Translations under genes and position numbers: made by a program
NCBI RefSeq assembly: GCF_033568475.1
Contig: NW_027331831.1
Span: forward strand, 9,486,001 to 9,550,000
Source of the DNA: Henckelia pumila
Taxonomy: Eukaryota; Streptophyta; Magnoliopsida; Lamiales; Gesneriaceae
Reading direction: 5' to 3'
Length of the DNA stretch: 64,000 bases
In this document: positions 45,776 through 59,505 of the stretch, piece after piece
Numbering within the stretch: position 1 is the first letter of the stretch
Layout of the letters: each line of letters starts with the position of its first letter
Notes under the pieces: generated by a model
Seen by the model: the letters and a program-made list of their open reading frames with translations, nothing else
Database searches by the model: none
Told to the model about the DNA's origin: nothing

Positions 45776-48526
45776 AATTAATACGAGGATTGTCCAAAAA
45801 ATAAGATGTTAAAACGATGACAATCATAGGACACATCATGATTAATATTTTATATTTTCTGAATAGCCTTTACTTAATTAATTAGCTAGCCGTGGTAGAA
45901 ATTTGTTTAAACTGACATTCATTTTTCACCAATTAATTTGTGATTTGAAAGAAATATTAGTTTGTATCCCTTTTGCCTAATTAGCTCCGGTTTTCCTACC
46001 TTTTATGGACCAAAATCCACAACTGCACTCCAATGCCAATAAATGTCGATGCATTAGAAAAATTTATATACTCCAATCAAATTCATTTCTAATATTAATT
46101 GTAATCCGTGTGCTCGAAATCTACAAATTAAATTATCTACTCATCAAAATCTCTAGATTCAACCTCGTTCATATAAATTTTTCTATTAAAAAAAAATCCA
46201 CGCTTACGAATTTTTTATTATTAAAAACGATGAAACATGCTCCCCGTCATATGAGTACTTTCATTAAGTATAGGATCAAACAGACAAACACAGACAATTA
46301 TTTAATTGAGCTGCCACAAATCAGACAATTATTTTGGTCATGATCAACTAATTTTTGCACGTTTTTTATTCTTTTTTTTTTTTTTTTGCCAAATTTAGTG
46401 TTTGACTAAAAACGTGAATTTGGTCGATAGCTGGAGGGCAAAAAAAAAGGCGCAAATTACAAGATGAAATACTGCAATTTCCCCATCAAAATCTACATTC
46501 TTGGAGTTCTGATTACAATGAACTTAATTCGTGAATGTGAAGTAATTTCGCACGCGTGCCAAATAATGAGGTTTAAATATTATAATTATTCAAACCCCCT
46601 TCAATTTTTTTTTAAAAAATTTCTTTTTTACTTTTGTTATTTCCCTTTTTTCATGCCATCATTTTCGATGAATTAGTGCGAGCAAGTTAAGCGTGAAAGG
46701 GTAGAGATTCCAAAGGCGGACTACTTCAAATCCGGGATGAAACAAATTAGATCACTTTATATAACGGCATTTGGTTATTTGCGGGTCACAATTTTTGTTT
46801 CAACCAAAATTTAGATAAGACCAGGGAAATACATAGGAAATCATTTCATCACTATGGTAATTTTTACCCCCTAAATGACAAACTTCAAGGAATCCAAATC
46901 CAAAATGAATTTCAACATGAACATGCCTTCTAATGAAACACACACCAACATGGGTTATTGAACTCGACTTATGCTCCGTAAACCTATGGATGAAAAAATA
47001 TCGAATTTTCGGTATATCGAAATTGTCATACAAAAAAGTATAGAAATTTTTTTTTGATATGATACGATAATGATATCGAATTTTTCGGAACATATAAAAG
47101 TTAAAAATTTCAGTATATATTAAAATATGACATACCGAAACAATATATAAAATTTTAAAATATTTAATAATTTTAAACAATAAATCCCCTTTATGACAAT
47201 TTTCCCATTTATAAAACTTAAAAAGTATAACGTATTTTTTCGGTATAAAACTATTATAGTATCCAAATTTTGGAATAATCGACGTGCTAATTATATGTAC
47301 CGAAAATTTCGGTACAATATTGGTATAAATTTTTTTATGCCGTAATTTTCGGTACGATATGGTATAACACCCCTAGATGAACCGAACTGGTCGCAATTCA
47401 TGAGCAGTTCGATTTTTTTTAAAAAAAATTTTTTAGCACCCGACATGGTAAAACAAGGTCCACGGAGATCAAAAGAGTGTTTGCATCGATAAAGTTAAAG
47501 AAAGAAAAAATTTAAAGCGAAAGGAAAAGCAAAAAGAACATAAACTCTTTATTTAGGTAAGAAAGCCAAATAAAATAAACACAATTAAACAACAAAAGGT
47601 GCACTCGTAAAACCTCAGTATAACTTCCCATAGTCACGGGCTCTTTTTCTTGTCTACATGTATGAGAAACTCGGTAGTTTTATTTTGTCCTTCACTATAT
47701 AAATATTCGGACTTCGATTTGATTTTCATGTGTGTAAATATATTTATATAAAAAGTTGGTCAATGATTTTGAAAATTCGAAGCATTTTTTTCTCATATCT
47801 GTTCATGATCTATAATATAAGTAATTGAATATTCATTGCATGAATGTCACATATAAAAAAAAAAAAAAAGAGAAGGAACTAAATGGCTGTTTTAAGTTAA
47901 TATTCTTGTCCCTGATCAAATTGCCCCGACTTATAAATCTACACAAATTTTCTCAAGAGGATAAAAAAATTGAGAGACAAAAAATATGACTCACCTGTCT
48001 TAATTAATAAGTTTTTTTCCCCATTTTTCAATTGTCTCAAATATATGGTATAGTTCTGCCTCTTGAATAATAATTTTCTTGTTTTTTATGTTTTTATTGA
48101 TATACTCTATTAATTAATTTTTTTTTAATAAAAAAAGTACTATTTTTTGGATGAATTAAATCAGAGTAAAATATTATATTTTGCTCATAAATTTTGTTTT
48201 TTTAAATTATTCATTAATCTATTTAAAGAAAAAAAACTAATTTATATATTTGAGATGGTTTTCGAGACGATTCGTGAGATATGTGAACTCTAAAAATAAT
48301 ATTTTTAGTATAATAAAAAGTTATAATTAATTTTGGAAAACCCAAATAAGATATCAATCTCGTAAAAATTTTCCGTGAAATAAGTAAGTTATTGCAACAC
48401 TTTAATTCCTTCAAAATTCTAATTTACATGATAGTGCAAAACCCTCAATCGAAGAGATACCAATATTTTTTGAAACCCCACCCTCCATTTCTTCTCTCTC
48501 ATTCCATTTACGTAAACACCATTTCA

Positions 48527-48560
48527 GTATAAAATAAAACCCAATGGCTCCGACCCATTA
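48527..48560 (+). promoter_or_regulatory. TATA box of the BURP gene
   Basis: CAGTATAAAATAAAA at about 48525-48539 lies some 70 bp upstream of the ATG. An ATG at 48544 opening a five-codon frame is probably upstream of the transcription start. Confidence 0.55.
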
Positions 48561-48601
48561 ACAAACCCATCAGAGATATATTAGCTCTCCACTATTTCTA
48601 A

Positions 48602-50665
48602 ATGAAACCAATGCACTCCGCCGCCGCCGCTCCACCGCTCCTCCTCCTCCTGCTCCTCCTCCCCTTCTTATCTGCTCCGCTACTCCATGTAAACCTCTCA
48701 ACCTTAAAAAAATGTCATTCTCTTGAATTAGTTTTTCGTACGCGATCGCTCGATGAAACGTACACGGTTGTTTCTTTCTGCTCTCTCTGGATTTAATTTG
48801 TCGTGTATTAATTAATGTGCTTTGTTTGAATGCAGGCAAGAACCACCCCCACCGTCGCCGCCGGCAAGAATCCATTTACCCCGGAAGCTTACGTAATTCG
48901 TTACTGGCAAAAACAGGTGTCGAACGGCTTGCCAAAGCCATCGTTCTTGCTGGGCAAGGCGTCGCCGCTCACCGCCGCGGATTATGCGGCATTCTCGAAG
49001 CTCGCCGACCAGAATTCGCTGTCGACTCAACTCCCCGATTTCTGCAAAAAGGCCAATCTCCTCTGCTTCCCGGATGTAGGCGCCAGCCTGGAGAAACACT
49101 CGCATGACGTGAACTTCGCCACCTACCTCAACGAGAATTTCACCAACTACGGCACGGATCACGGCGGCGGAGTTGATTCTTTCTCGAAATACTCCGAGAA
49201 CGACAACGTCATCCTCGACAATTTCCGCCGCTACAGCCGCGGCTCCACCGGCCATAACGACAAGTTCTCTGCCTACGCGACGGGATCGAACGTGATAGAC
49301 CAGCGCTTCAACACATACGGAACTTCCGCCACCGGAGGCAAAGGGGAGTTCAAGAATTATAACGACCAAGTAAACATTCCCGGCCTCAAATTCACTTCTT
49401 ATTCAGACAACAGCAATGCCCGGAAACAGACGTTCACCTCATACTCCCAGGACGCCAACGCCGGAGACCAGAGTTTCACCAGCTACGGCAAGAATGGAAA
49501 TGGCGCCGCCAATGAATTCAAAAGCTACGGCAACAGCTCGAATGTGGTGGGCTCCACTTTCTCCAACTATGGCGAAAGTGGGAATGCTCCCAAGGACACT
49601 TTCACTTCATATGGGACTAATGGAAATGTCCCCGAGAATAATTTCAAGACTTACGCCACTGACGCAAATGATCCCAACGAAAGCTTCAAGAATTACAGGG
49701 ATCAGTCCAATGTCGGAGACGATAGTTTCCAATCATATGCCAAGAAATCCAACGCCGGAAAAGTCGATTTCCTTAATTATGGGAAGTCATTCAACGAAGG
49801 CACCGATAAATTCAGTGGCTATGGCCAGGATGCCGCAAATCCAGTAACAGTTGGCTTCAAGATTTATGGAGTCAACAACACTTTCAAAGATTACCAGAAA
49901 GGAAGTGTCACCACCTTTAGCAGTTACGTTAACGACAGCTCATCATCATCCGTTGCTGATTCCTTAGCGGCGGAGGGTAAAAAAGTCAATTCATGGGTCG
50001 TTGAGCCAGGCAAGTTCTTCAGAGAGGAGATGTTGAAGAGTGGCACCATCATGCCTATGCCTGACATCCACGACAAGATGCCTAAAAGGTCGTTTTTGCC
50101 CCGGGTGATAGTGTCCAAACTACCCTTCTCCACCTCAAAGTTGGTAGAAATGAAGAACCTTTTTCATGCTAGCGACGACTCGAGCGTCGCCAAGATGATG
50201 ACCGATTCGTTGGGCGATTGCGAGCGTGCCCCGAGCTCCGGCGAGGTCAAGCGGTGCGTGGCGTCTATCGAAGATATGATCGACTTCGCCACGTCCGTGC
50301 TAGGGCGGAACGTGGCGGTCCGGTCCACGGACAACATCCGAGGGTCGAAAGGTAATATCATGGTCGGAAAGGTCAAAGGGATCAACGGCGGGAGAGTGAC
50401 CATGTCGGTGTCGTGTCATCAAAGCTTATATCCATACATGATATACTACTGCCATTCGGTTCCGAAAGTTCGGGTCTACGAGGCGGATATTCTCGACCCG
50501 ACTTCCAAGGCTAAAATCAACCGCGGTGTTGCCATTTGTCATTTGGATACTTCATCGTGGAGCCCCGGTCATGGAGCCTTCATTGCGTTGGGATCCAAAC
50601 CCGGGAAGATTGAGGTGTGCCATTGGATCTTCGAGAACGACATGACTTGGACTACGGCCGATTGA
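48602..50665 (+). CDS. BURP-domain polygalacturonase-1-beta-like protein (two exons)
   Basis: Exons 48602-48688 and 48836-50665 (GT-AG intron, no phase change) give 638 residues, the usual size for the PG1-beta/PGL family of secreted cell-wall proteins that associate with polygalacturonase. Residues 1-29 form a signal peptide with a long Leu run. About residues 123-392 hold 21 FxxY units spaced about 14 residues (FATY, FTNY, FSKY to FSSY). The BURP domain occupies about 420-638 with the four CH pairs at about 556, 568, 597 and 624, spaced X10, X27 and X25 as in the family. The coding region is far richer in G+C than its surroundings. Start chosen at the first ATG giving the signal peptide; MKPMHS has a second Met at 4. 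The opposite-strand ORF 48812-49369 is a shadow. Confidence 0.96.
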
Positions 50666-53600
50666 GATTCGACCCGACCCGACCCAACCCGAAGTTCATA
50701 TTTGAACCAGATGTGGGTGCAAAAAGAGTGTGTCCACCATCGGTTTGATCTTATAATTATTGAACTCAATAACGTGACCCACGGAAGTCACCTTTGATCT
50801 ATTCGATCTGTTTATTTAAATATTTGCTAAAATATTTGTGTCATGTGTTTAAAATGTTAGTTTTTTGCCGAGTAAATATATGCCCTTCATGTTTAATAAT
50901 TTTGTGATTATGAACATATGCCTGTTCTTTAATTTGTATGCAATTATATGAAGTTTCATATGCAATCCTTAGTAACTTATCCATTAATTTTAATGAAAAA
51001 TGTACAATATTCTTGGCTTAAGATGATGGTTCGAGATTAAAGAAACCGATAGTGATTGAGATTGCAAAATCTTTTATCCCAAAGCAAATTCAAAGCTAGC
51101 TAACGTATTATCTCTTAATTAACATGTCAAAATCGATCACTAGTCCACTATATATAAAGTAGCTCAACTTTTTATATTTTAATTTTTAAGATGCTATAAT
51201 TTTCCTTTTTTTTTGGTTGTATATTTGAATTTATATCAACCTCAATGGCTTTAAATTTAATTTAATTTGGTGGCCACGTCCACCACCCTTTCGATTCTCT
51301 CATCTATGTTTGTGTGGGAATGAATACATTTTCCAGGCTGTTACTTGGCACTTTCTCCTTTTATTATTTCTAGTTTTTATTTTCGTCATACAAGTAGCTA
51401 GCTAGCAACACATTAAAAGAAGATATCGCTAGTTAATTTCTTATTTATAAAAATATGATAAATACATACCTATTGTAATTTTTTTTAAGTAGAAAAGTTG
51501 TTTGTTATAATTGAGTCTCGAACTTAGAAACTTATAATTACTTGTGAGATGAACTTTAAATTAACCTACGTAGTATTTTTAAAGTGATTTTAAGTGGAAT
51601 AACAAGTTTTGATATTTTAAAATATATGAATAAAAACACCACGCAATCCATTAATATTAATTAAAATGATAATATAGTTTTCCAAAATGGAAAACTCCAA
51701 AAGGTATAGCTAGGATAAGTTCAAGTTAATTGGAATCTCTCCAATTCATTGGTCTATGCTCTTCCTCCTCTTAATAATACTTATTTAAAGATTCTCAAAA
51801 ATGGCACAAAACACAAATAGAAACTTGGAAAGAACCAGACAACGTGTACTTTAAATTCTTTTTCCATTTCTTTCAGTGCATCATTTGAAGTGTGTTCATT
51901 TCAATATCCAACCAATAAAATTATTCGAATAGTGACTCAATAATTGATATATTTAAAATTTAGCCTAATGGATTGCAGCTAATTAATTAGATGGATGTAT
52001 ATATATAGCATGTCGGCAGACGGTGTCACTCATATAAATAATAAATATTAATTAAGCAATAATAACAATCTTGTGGCATTCTCAAATCTCACCAAACAGT
52101 CTTGAATTCGCTTCCTCGGGGGGATTATTGTGTTTTCGTGTTGCTTTCTGAACGGATTGACATCCAATCGAGACATTCTATCAATGATTCGTCCCTTCAT
52201 ATCAATAATCATGTTCGTTACATCAAAATAATCGTGATTGTAATACTAATTATAAAATTACAAATTAATTGGAAGTAGGTTTTATTATTACCAACGATTT
52301 CACATGCCCCTAGAACTATACATATGAGCTGAGTGGGCAAATTATTGCCTTGAGTTTAAAATCACTAGTCCCCGTCAAATGTCCGTTCACTGATCGATAC
52401 TGTTAGCTATATATCATCAAGAATTGAGTCGAATATTTGATGAACATTCAATCTTCGAATTCGAAAATTCGATTCTAGCAACATTAATTGTTTTGTCCTA
52501 ACGGCATGTTTCGTCAAATATGTGAGATTCATAGTGGACACCACCACGGAAAAATTTCAACATAGCCCATGGGTATTACCCCTGGGACATGTGTATGTAT
52601 ATTAAAGGATAAAATCAAATTCACGCTTAAAACATTCAAATATTTGGTGAAATTAACATTCAATCTTAATTGAATAAATAATTTGAGTTCTATTACATCT
52701 TGGAACCACTAACAATATTTAACAATAATAGTAATATCGCTATTAATAATAGGGAAAATGTGACATTGATAATTAAGGATTATTGCAATTAATAATTATG
52801 TAAACTAAATATTGATGATTGTGAGCTATTTGAAAGTTTTCTAAATACATGGCTCTCCTCCATTGGGATTATTTCATATCGATTTCGAGTAGTTTAATTC
52901 GCTACTCGATAAATTGACGTATCCTATCCAAATTATATAGAGTTTTTTTTTTTAAAAAATACGATATTTGATTTGATTTGATTTTTTGGATTTATTTGAC
53001 GGTCTTAATTAATAAGGCAACGTAGACCAGATAAATAAATAAATATATATAATATATAGTTTCATGATAATCATAGATATTTTAATTTCAATTTGGATGT
53101 ATAAATATGCATGTGGTGAAGGTGTATATATATAATTGTCGGTTACGAAATTTGATTATCTGATGGTTGTATTGAAAGGTACCATTTATTTGGTGATTTC
53201 TTACTCGATTGTGACTAAATTTAATTCATTAGGGCTGATATATGATGTGACTAGGTCCCATGGTGATATTTTCACATCCTTATCATTTATTTTATAAGGG
53301 GTTGATTAATTATTAAATATTAGTAATTCACGCACGCGATAATTCGCACGCATAAATATTTTATATTATATATAAAAATAATGAATATTTTTTATATTTT
53401 TAAATTGAAAAATAAAATTAAAAAATGGTAGTTATAAAATAAGGGACATTTTTGTCAATCCATTAAATTGACCAATGTAGTTATTCTGAGATGTTCATGC
53501 ATTATTAGATTGCATAGATAATAATATTAAAAAGAATATTCATATTGATTTTTCCCCCAATTGCGTCTATTGTAGAAGTTTTTTGATGTGTTGGAATATC

Positions 53601-55517
53601 TTGCATCTAGGGTATTTCATCTAAAAAACTCCATTAATTTAGAATTTATCGATCTTATTGGCTAAATATTGAAAACCCCAAAATATTGAAATGTAATTTT
53701 GTTCTCAAAACATCCCGAACCTATAAATATCAAATAAACTATTACTTTAGTCGGTCCTTACAATTAATCAGTTCAATATAATTTTAAATTTATTATTAAA
53801 GTATACCAATAAGAGGATTAGAGGAAGAGTTAATCATTGTTTTTTAAATGAAAATATTTCTAAATTTATTCTAAAATTATAGTTTGTCCACAATATATAA
53901 AAGAAAAAAAAATCATTTTAGACATTTCTTCCACGTCTAAAAAATGATATTATATTAAAGTTGATAAGAATGAAATAAATATTGCCCATTTTAATTTGAT
54001 GCTCATGGAAAACAAAATCTTTCATAGCCACCACTAATTATAATAATTGAATGAAATATATTTGAAAGATCACTATTCATTTAGTTTGTGAAAAGCTAGC
54101 TAGCATCGACTCGATTATGCGACGTTGATTCGGAGTGGGAATTTTGTTGATTAGAAAAAGATAATGGATGTTTCAGCTTTTCAAGCAAAAAGAAAGTGAA
54201 ACAAATGACTAATAATTTGAAAAACTATTTTATTTTATAATGTCACAATTTAAAAAAGAAAAAAGAAAAAGAGTGGTTCATCTTTTAAATCGAAGGAAAA
54301 TGACGAGAAGAACCAACTTTTCATGCATCGTGTCGTTTTTTCTTAAATTTATTTTGCTATAAAGATATGGTAGCTTATGGCATTTTAAAATTTAAAATGT
54401 ATTCTGAGATACTAATGCACGTCTTCATCTTTCTTTAGCCATATGGCATTAATCTAACAACTTTGAGATGAGCCATGCGTGTCGAGATTCAACTCTAACA
54501 ACTCATTGTCCAATTTTTTTTTAAAATAAATAAATAAAACTAAAACCTAGGTACATGTTTTGTGGGTTAATTTTGTGAAATGATTTTACGAGTTAATTTT
54601 ATGATACAGTTCTTTTATTTGAGCCACACATGATAAAATATGGTTTTTATGTCAAAATATTATTTTTTATTGTAATATAAACATGATTGATCCGATCGTC
54701 TCACAAAAAACTCACTCTAATAGTGAATTAGTTTGTTTTAATTTATTGGTAAATCCATTTGAAAATCAATTTCAAATTCCAACTAATTTTTTTTAAATAA
54801 TTACAAGGAATTTCAAATTCATCCCAATAAAATATCATTCTCGGATCTAAATTCTTTTATCCAAAGAGAACTTAAAGCAAAATTTCAACTCACTCACGTG
54901 AATATCGTAGTGTGACTAGATCATTATGTTAAATATGCTTCACAACTTTCGTTATAAAATTCTTCATACACGGTTCGGCTTCCCTCTTTTATTTATAATA
55001 TAAATATAAATAAATAAATATATATATATATATATAATGGAAAATATTTTAAAAATATAAGATAAGATATTTAATTGTTTTTACATTAAAGAAGAAAGAT
55101 ATTTGACCGCTTATCTCCAATCACGATCATCTTTGAAAAGTTAGAATACTATATACATAAAATACTTATTCATAGGTTCTATGCCGACTGAACCCACTCC
55201 TTAGTAAAAAAAAAAAAATACTTATTCAAAATTTTACATAACTTTACTCGCATTATTATTAATTATTAATAGTAGAAAAAAATTCCAAGAATAATTTTAA
55301 TTAATTTCTAACAAATCATCCTACAAAACTTTTAGTTCTTCGCATACCATATTTTAGGGCGTTCTTCCAAAGCCAACACGCAGTTTAATTATATAATAAC
55401 GAAGCATACACACATTGTGAGTAACATAATATATGAATATTATGTGTATTATTCATAATATATGTTATACTTTTTGTTTTAAATTATATATTCAATGTTG
55501 AAAAATTAATAAACGCA
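50666..55517. other. BURP 3' flank and intergenic stretch, no gene seen
   Basis: The first 250 bp likely include the 3' UTR. The rest is AT-rich with many indels and no ORF of note. From about 53140 it is colinear in patches with 39398 onward. A TATA run lies near 55018-55037. Confidence 0.5.
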
Positions 55518-55527
55518 TAAACAAATG

Positions 55528-57591
55528 GGCTTTTTTAAAAAATTAATATAAAATTAAATATAAATTATAAAAATATACCATTTAATAAAAATTTATAGAA
55601 CTATTATAATCCGGGACTCTAAGTCCCGGATTTGGCAGGAATTCTGCCATGGTGGCAGAACCATGGCAGGCTACTGCCAAATCGGGACAAAGCATCCCGA
55701 ATTTCTTTTTTTTTTCTTTCTTTTTTTTTAAATTTGAAATTATTAAAAATAATAAATAAAATCCAGTCAACAATATTTAATTAATAAATCAAAGATTTAA
55801 AGATTTATCCATTAAAATAATTATCATAAAATGAAAGTCATTCTATTTAATTAATTGTTCTTTAATAAATTAACTAATTGACTAAATTTCTAAATTAAAA
55901 TTAGTTTTATTAACTACATTATTAATATAAATATTAAGTAATTAAGTCAGAAACAAATTTCTTGTCACGACAGCACACAACTTTTTGACTTTTTTTAAAA
56001 AATTTATACAAAAATTAATTTTTTTAAAAAATATATTAATTTTAAAAACTTCATTAAACTAGTATAATTCAAAACAATTTGTTCTGAATTCAACACATAT
56101 TCTGCTATGAGTTCTGTCATAATGACACAACACCTATTGAATCCGGGATACATTCTCTCGGATCCAAAAGGTTTCATTATTATTTTTTTATCGATAAATG
56201 GTTTCGGATACAATAATAAAACGAAAGAAAATTTGTTCTTTCATTGAGTTAATTCACTAAATAAAAAAATATTTAATTAAATGGAATTATAATAAAAAAA
56301 TTAAATATTGTGGGCATGTTATAAAATAATATTTAAATGTTAATATTAATATTGAAGTGGTTTTATTAATATATAATATTTTATTATTTTTAAATGTATA
56401 ATTTTGTTAAATGATAAATACTGTTAATATTTAACACTAATGTTAATATTAATCTTAAAATAATTTTATGTTTTTTAATTATTTTTTATCATAATACTTT
56501 TTAAATATGTTTAGATTATAATCATGTTTGTTGAATTTGTTTCTAATTTTATTCGTGTGATTTGTTATAGGGTAATATGTTTAATTAATTATTTTATTAA
56601 TTGTATATTTCTTGATAATAATTAATTAAACATGTTACTTTTTAACAATCACTCGAATGAAATCAGAAACAAATTCAACAAAGATTATAAATCTAAACAT
56701 AGTTAAAAGGTATTATGATAAAAAAATAATAATTGAAAACTATAAAATTACTTTAAGTTTAATATTAACATTAGTATTAAATATTAGTTGTATTTATCAT
56801 TTAAAAAATGATACATTTAAAAATAATAAAATATTATGACATATTAACAAAGTCACTTTAATATTAATATTAACATTTAATTATAATACCCTTTAATTAA
56901 ATATTATTTTATATTCTTTCGTTTTTTTATTCTATCCGAAACCATTTATCAGCAAAAAAATATAATGAAACTTTTTTGAATTCGGGATACACTGTCCGAG
57001 ATTCAATAGGTGTTGTGTTATTATGACAGAACTCATGGCAGAGCACATGTTGAATCCGAGACAAATTATGCCGGATTTTACTAGTTTAATGAAGATTTTA
57101 AAACTGATCTATTTTACTAAAAAAATATTTTATATTATCTTTTTATAAAATCCAAAAAGTTGTGCTGACGTAATACAAAGAATTTGTTTCTACCTTAAGT
57201 ACTTAATATTTATGTTAATAGTGTAATCAATAAAAGTAATTCTAATTTAGAAATTTAGTCAATTAGTTAATTTATGAAAGAACAATTAAAAATGATTTTC
57301 ATTTTATGCTAATTATTTTAATAGAAAATTCTTTAAAATCTTTGATTTATTAATTAAATATTGTTGAATAGATTTTATTTATTATTTTAATAATTTCAAA
57401 TTTAAAAAAAAAAAGAAAAAGGAATCTGGGACGGAACAAAGGCAGGAGCCTGCCATGGTTCTTCCACCGTGACAGAATCCCTGCCAAATCCGGGACTCTA
57501 AGTCCCGGATTGTTATAGTTTTGTAAAGTTTTATAAAATGATATATTTTTATAATTTTTTTAAAATTTTATATTATTTTTTTAAAAAAGCC
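55528..57591. mobile_element. 2-kb palindromic (foldback) element with 9-10-bp target duplication
   Basis: Two arms of about 1 kb (about 55528-56575 and 56600-57591) are inverted copies of each other along their whole length, around a short AT-rich centre. Ends are GGCTTTTTTAAAAAA and TTTTTTAAAAAAGCC. The flanks TAAACAAATG (55518-55527 and 57592-57601) are a perfect 10-bp direct repeat. Each arm carries the palindrome CCGGGACT..AGTCCCGG, and TGCCATGG-rich blocks occur near both outer ends. Non-coding; short ORFs are chance. Target size suggests a Mutator-type origin. Confidence 0.92.
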
Positions 57592-57601
57592 TAAACAAAT
57601 G

Positions 57602-58604
57602 TTGCAGGTTGTACCATATAATTGTTTATATTATTAATTATATATTAAACAAACAAATTTATTACTTTTTTTGCATATATTATAAAGGGTGTTAAAGTTA
57701 TATTACTTGTCACAGATATATGCGCAATTTTGTTTGAATGTATCAAGATGTACCAAATAATTACTAAAAGGTCAAAACCTTTACATAATATTAGTGGAAG
57801 AGGCACAAGATTTACGTGTGCAACATAAATTATAACACGCATATATTATATATGATATTGATGTAATATATTTATATTTAAAGTATTTTTATATAAATGA
57901 TTATAATATTTAACTTTAAAGATCCCAAAATATTATATTTTTTGAAACTTCTAGAGATGATATCAAAACAAAAGAAAAAAATTAAAAATAGATTTTTTCT
58001 AATGGTTTTTTTTATGTTAAATAAGATATAACGATTTAATAATAATTCAAAAGCATAAATAAAGTTGAAAGAATATTTTATTAGATATTATATTTTAGAT
58101 AAATAAAAAAATATTGGAAAAATAGGTTTTTATGATTTTTTTAAAAATTAAGATGAAGTTTCTTTTTTGTAATTTTATTAGAGTGGTTTTGGTTGATTTT
58201 AGATAAATAAAAAATTGGAAAAAATTGTTTTTTATGATTTTTTTTATTAAATTATGATGAAGTGTTTCTTTTTTAAAATTTTATTAGAGTGATTTTGGTT
58301 TATCAAAAAAAAGTTATACCAAAATCCCAAAATCAATTATTCTAGGCCTTTCTTCATTAAGATCAAACCCTTTATATAATATATAATAAGATTTTCCCCA
58401 AGATAATTTAAATTATATTGTTCCGGCCGGATCATCTGATAATGACAAATAATTAATTAATTAAAATATTGAAAAATACATTAGAAGAAGAAATCTGAGC
58501 AAATTAAATACTCTTATTGTATTGAATCATGTGTCGGTTCTTTCCTACAATTCTTGACAACTCACTGACATTATTATTTATCCTCATTGGGGCACTCATC
58601 ATTT
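57602..58604. other. Intergenic stretch, no gene seen
   Basis: AT-rich. Two similar segments near 58080-58180 and 58200-58300 (TAAATAAAAAA..TTGGAAAAA..TATGATTTTTT..GATGAAGT..TTAGAGTGGTTTTGG) form an imperfect tandem repeat of about 115 bp. No coding sequence recognised. Confidence 0.5.
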
Positions 58605-58613
58605 ATTCAAAAC

Positions 58614-58770
58614 GGTTGATTCGACCCTACCCTATGGATATTACCCCATGGGATAGGTGACATGATTTTATAGGTGCATATCATGTGGAACTCACTTAAT
58701 TATATAGGACTCACGTGATATGCACCAATAAAATCATGCCACCTACCCATGGGATAGGGTCGAATTTTCC
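58614..58770. mobile_element. 157-bp MITE with 9-bp target duplication
   Basis: Inverted ends GGTTGATTCGACCCTA and TAGGGTCGAATTTTCC are flanked by a perfect 9-bp repeat ATTCAAAAC (58605-58613 and 58771-58779). The interior is an imperfect palindrome around CCCATGGG and GGTGCATATCA. The paralogous position near 42560-42590 lacks it. Confidence 0.85.
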
Positions 58771-59505
58771 ATTCAAAACTAGCTACTGCCTTGCTGGGAT
58801 TGTTTCGGATCATCACAAATAACTATAACTATATATCTATATATACTTATGATACCCCGAAAAAATATTGACCCGAGCCCATTTATATCTGGTTCGTAAG
58901 AAATGACCCATTTGTAAGACCACTGTTAGATATCAGGGTTCAGCCAAATCCAGCATGTTAGTTCTGGCCATGACCTGAGCTAGATCTGATGGGTCGACCC
59001 GAGTTGGGTCCAATGGGCCGAAATCGTCTATTCTAGTTCAAGTAAGACTCAAATACTTGAATTATATGATATGAGATAGACTTGTTCATTCGGAAATACT
59101 TGATAGATAAAGATAAGTTCAAGGATGGTCCAATGAGTATGGAGTCTAGAGGCAAGTTCTACTTTAGCTAGGTAACCTACTTCTCCTACTCCTATAAATA
59201 CATGTATTGTTATGGTTTCATGCAATCTCTTTCAACTCACACATTCACGCTCCCATATTTTCCTGTGTTAACTCTCATCATATCTCTCATCTTTCGAGCA
59301 TTGACATAGACATCGGAGGAGTCACGTCGAAAACACTTTCGGCGCCCCCTAACCTAGTTGTTGTTTGTGCAGAATCTTCTCATACCCGACCCGATTTTCT
59401 TTGGAGAGAAATTCGTGGATCCATTCTACCAGATCGAACCCGAGAAAAATTTCCAACATCATCAATTGGCGCCGTCTGTAGGAAATTGAAAAATAAAGAG
59501 TTGAG

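Larger units (their letters stand above)
42041..48520. other. Intergenic stretch with retroelement and MITE debris
   Basis: Contains the end of the paralogous block (to about 42627), an (AAT)n microsatellite near 43535-43571, a Copia gag scrap at 45659-45775, and a hAT-like debris block near 46985-47375 with CCGAAATTTCGGTA motifs ending AACACCCCTA. No ORF here has convincing family features. The 91-codon minus-strand ORF at 45274-45549 is AT-rich and unrecognised. Confidence 0.5.

Noticed and set aside
46985..47375. Complete hAT MITE with CCGAAATTTCGG motifs
   Set aside because: A right end like AACACCCCTA is present near 47368 but no matching left end or 8-bp duplication could be found, so I list it only as debris.
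48544..48561. Upstream ORF of five codons in the BURP leader
   Set aside because: It begins only about 17 bp after the TATA box start, so it is probably upstream of the transcription start.
48812..49369. 185-codon ORF on the minus strand opposite the BURP gene
   Set aside because: It is the antisense of the G+C-rich BURP coding region, has no family features, and its length is explained by the codon pattern of the real gene.
49416..49847. 143-codon plus-strand ORF inside the BURP gene, rich in Met, Pro, Thr and Arg
   Set aside because: It is an alternate frame of the FxxY repeat region; the repetition makes any frame look ordered.
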